Shown piece by piece: positions 6,116 through 7,739 of a DNA stretch of 7,739 bases. The notes beneath the pieces were generated by a model. That model had not been told where the DNA came from. It searched no databases and worked only from the letters and a program-made list of their open reading frames with translations. How positions within the stretch are numbered: the stretch's first letter is position 1; each line of letters opens with the position of its first letter. Where the stretch lies: positions 1-7,739 of the forward strand of contig CAMKTW010000077.1 in assembly GCA_946415795.1 (NCBI GenBank). Reading direction: 5' to 3'. The translations under genes and the position numbers were made by a program. This DNA is from an uncultured Bacteroidales bacterium. GTDB lineage: Bacteria > Bacteroidota > Bacteroidia > Bacteroidales > UBA932.

Positions 6116-7739
6116 TTCAGTAACCTGCTTTACACATCTTACAGGAATAACCCGGGAACGGATATCTCCCTGATACCAGTACATAGCGCGGGAGTCCTTG
6201 TTGACAAGGGTCTGTGAGCCGCCGGCAATCTCTGAACCATTGATACCATACCGTGCAACACAAGAGTTCCACAGGACCAGTTCATAACCGGCAGAGGTCT
6301 GAGACTCATAGAGCCTCCCGGCAAACGGATAATAACTGGTCTGCCCATACTCACCCCTGACCACAAGACCGGTCTCGGTGAACTGCGTGCGGGACTCGTC
6401 TTCAAAAATCATAAATGTGTTTGCAGGGGGAACCATATAACCCACCGGACAAGGGTCGTAAATACTCTTCTTCAAATCCTTGACCATACGGTTTTTGCCG
6501 TAATCGGGGTTGCCCCAGAGATAAATGTTGAGGGTTTTGTACCAGTTACCCTCGGTGTTACCATCCTGACTGTAGGGCCGTTCCGGATACCTTATTCCGA
6601 AAGCAAAGGAATGGGCACTGTTCCTGGGCATATTTCTCAAAACCGTCGCCGCCTCAAACGGGTCCTTGCGGCCCCACTGATAATACAGGCCATAGGTAGC
6701 CTCCCCGTCTTCAGGGTTTGCGCTGGTTGCGCCAAGGTTACGGTCCAAAGTAGTAAACTGCAGCATATCGGGATTTGTATGGGTACGATCCGCAGGGACA
6801 TCGGTACACCAGATATGCCAGCTCCAGATGGAAAAGTCACGGGCGTTCTTGACTGCAATTAATGCATTACCCTTGTTGCCGGTAGCAGTAAAAGATATCT
6901 TTCCATTCTCCATCTTGACATCTGTTATGACATCGCCGGAGTTCCAGACAACACTAACTTTCTCCGGCTCCAAAATGGTAGATGCAGGGAAATCTTCATT
7001 GGGAGCGGCAGTGCTGGGTAAGATTCCGCTGTCGCCACAGCCCATCACAGTTGCGTCAAACCAGTATTCACCAGGCTTGGATACGATATAGCAGTTGGCC
7101 GTACCGTTTACACTGAGATTCTCACCGCTTGCCACGGTTACACCGTCCTGCCATATATAAACGATCCGCTCATATACACCGGCTGTGAATGTCACTTTGG
7201 CGCAGCGCATTTCAACCGCATCATTGGCAACTGCAGAAAAGGATATCTTGTCTTCACGGACAGCCTTGGTTGAAGTTCTCTCAAGCCACCCTTCGCCACC
7301 CTCGATGGCAACATCATAGCTCTCCTGGTTGGTGAACAGCGATACAGCCACGGTACCTCCGGCAGCGGGTACGTTGTATGCTTCCCACGCGGGATACATC
7401 ACCGGGAAAGCCTCGTCTATCTTCATCTGCGCAAAATTGATGTCGGTAGTAACCATATTGCCGATGCCGTCACAGAAGAACAGACGTGCCGTTGCGTCTG
7501 AAGAGGGTGCGGGAGCGGTAAAGGCCACGCTGCCCTTGACTGCGTTCTCCCAAACGGTATGCGCACTCCACCCTTCTGCCAGCAGAGGGGTCACGGTATA
7601 TTCACCGGTCTTGCCGTCGATATAGAAATCTACGGTTGCCTTTCCGGTGGTGGCCATCGGAGTGCCGTCTCCGCTAACCATCACTGCAAGCACCTTCTCC
7701 TTGGGGAATTCCACAACGGTGTTACCCAGGAAGGTAACG
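6113..7739 (-). CDS. Surface-type multidomain protein with BACON-like and FISUMP-like domains (5' end cut by window edge)
   Basis: The frame stays open to the right edge with no initiator (it reads VTFLGNTV before a GTG at 7714), so the N-terminus and any signal peptide lie outside; 541 residues are visible. Residues 1-106 form an Ig-like module with GWSA and GSVAFTAPAP, the pattern also seen in the downstream lipoproteins. Residues about 122-200 resemble BACON: a GGTVAVSLFTN strand, EGWLE, and a closing IVYIWQDG. Residues about 209-310 are another beta-rich segment starting NGTANCYIV. Residues about 330-538 match the FISUMP (Fibrobacter succinogenes major paralogous) type: DRNLGAT, YGLYYQWGRKDPF, YDPCPVGYMVP, and a terminal PVRCVK. 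BACON domains are proposed carbohydrate or mucin binders, and FISUMP proteins are usually surface lipoproteins of unknown role. An adhesin or glycan-binding role is inference. Its TAA overlaps the next ATG by one base, suggesting translational coupling. Confidence 0.88.
   Translation of the reverse strand, partial: VTFLGNTVVEFPKEKVLAVMVSGDGTPMATTGKATVDFYIDGKTGEYTVTPLLAEGWSAHTVWENAVKGSVAFTAPAPSSDATARLFFCDGIGNMVTTDINFAQMKIDEAFPVMYPAWEAYNVPAAGGTVAVSLFTNQESYDVAIEGGEGWLERTSTKAVREDKISFSAVANDAVEMRCAKVTFTAGVYERIVYIWQDGVTVASGENLSVNGTANCYIVSKPGEYWFDATVMGCGDSGILPSTAAPNEDFPASTILEPEKVSVVWNSGDVITDVKMENGKISFTATGNKGNALIAVKNARDFSIWSWHIWCTDVPADRTHTNPDMLQFTTLDRNLGATSANPEDGEATYGLYYQWGRKDPFEAATVLRNMPRNSAHSFAFGIRYPERPYSQDGNTEGNWYKTLNIYLWGNPDYGKNRMVKDLKKSIYDPCPVGYMVPPANTFMIFEDESRTQFTETGLVVRGEYGQTSYYPFAGRLYESQTSAGYELVLWNSCVARYGINGSEIAGGSQTLVNKDSRAMYWYQGDIRSRVIPVRCVKQVTE

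Noticed and set aside
7712..7714. GTG as the start codon of the FISUMP-type protein
   Set aside because: The frame continues upstream to the window edge in beta-domain-like sequence, and no signal peptide follows the GTG, so the gene is truncated and does not start here.
1..7739. Internal promoters, terminators, RNA genes, CRISPR arrays or insertion sequences
   Set aside because: Coding sequence fills the window with at most a 7-nt gap; no tRNA-like, hairpin-plus-T-run, spacer-repeat or transposase signal was seen on either strand.

Overview
The window looks like a Bacteroidales chromosome or metagenomic contig, possibly Rikenellaceae/Alistipes-like. The clues are lipoprotein signal peptides followed by Lys/Asp/Glu-rich starts, a BACON-type domain, a C-terminal FISUMP-like domain (DRNLGAT, YYQWGRKDPF, DPCPVGY, VRCVK), moderately GC-rich coding sequence and no strong Shine-Dalgarno sites. 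The genus is inference only.

All six coding regions lie on the minus strand, so transcription runs right to left. Spacing is extremely tight: two TAATG overlaps and gaps of 3, 7 and 1 nt. No non-coding stretch exceeds a few bases. No internal promoter, terminator, RNA gene, CRISPR array or mobile element is visible. This is most simply one operon entering from beyond the right edge and leaving beyond the left edge.

In transcription order the genes are: (1) a large, 5'-truncated surface-type protein with an Ig-like module, a BACON-like domain and a FISUMP-like C-terminus (6113-7739); (2-4) three tandem paralogous lipoproteins of 531-538 residues (A 4500-6113, B 2905-4500, C 1285-2901), each a lipid anchor, short coiled coil, Ig-like module, glycosidase-like (beta/alpha)8 barrel and C-terminal beta-sandwich; (5) a plant-type glutaminyl cyclotransferase lipoprotein (510-1277); (6) the 5' end of a fourth paralogue, D (1-508), which has a cleavable signal peptide, no lipobox and an EF-hand-like calcium loop inserted in its barrel.

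The four paralogues share the linker [VI]-[RK]-DPY-x-x-ATR and, where visible, a DEPS motif at the end of the fourth barrel strand. No conserved acid follows strand seven, so an ordinary clan GH-A retaining mechanism is doubtful. The Ig-like module (GWS, then APxP) also occurs in the FISUMP protein, tying it to the array. The likely picture is a cell-envelope apparatus of several anchored glycosidase-like proteins plus one soluble one, a surface binding protein, and an enzyme that forms N-terminal pyroglutamate. The substrate is unknown.
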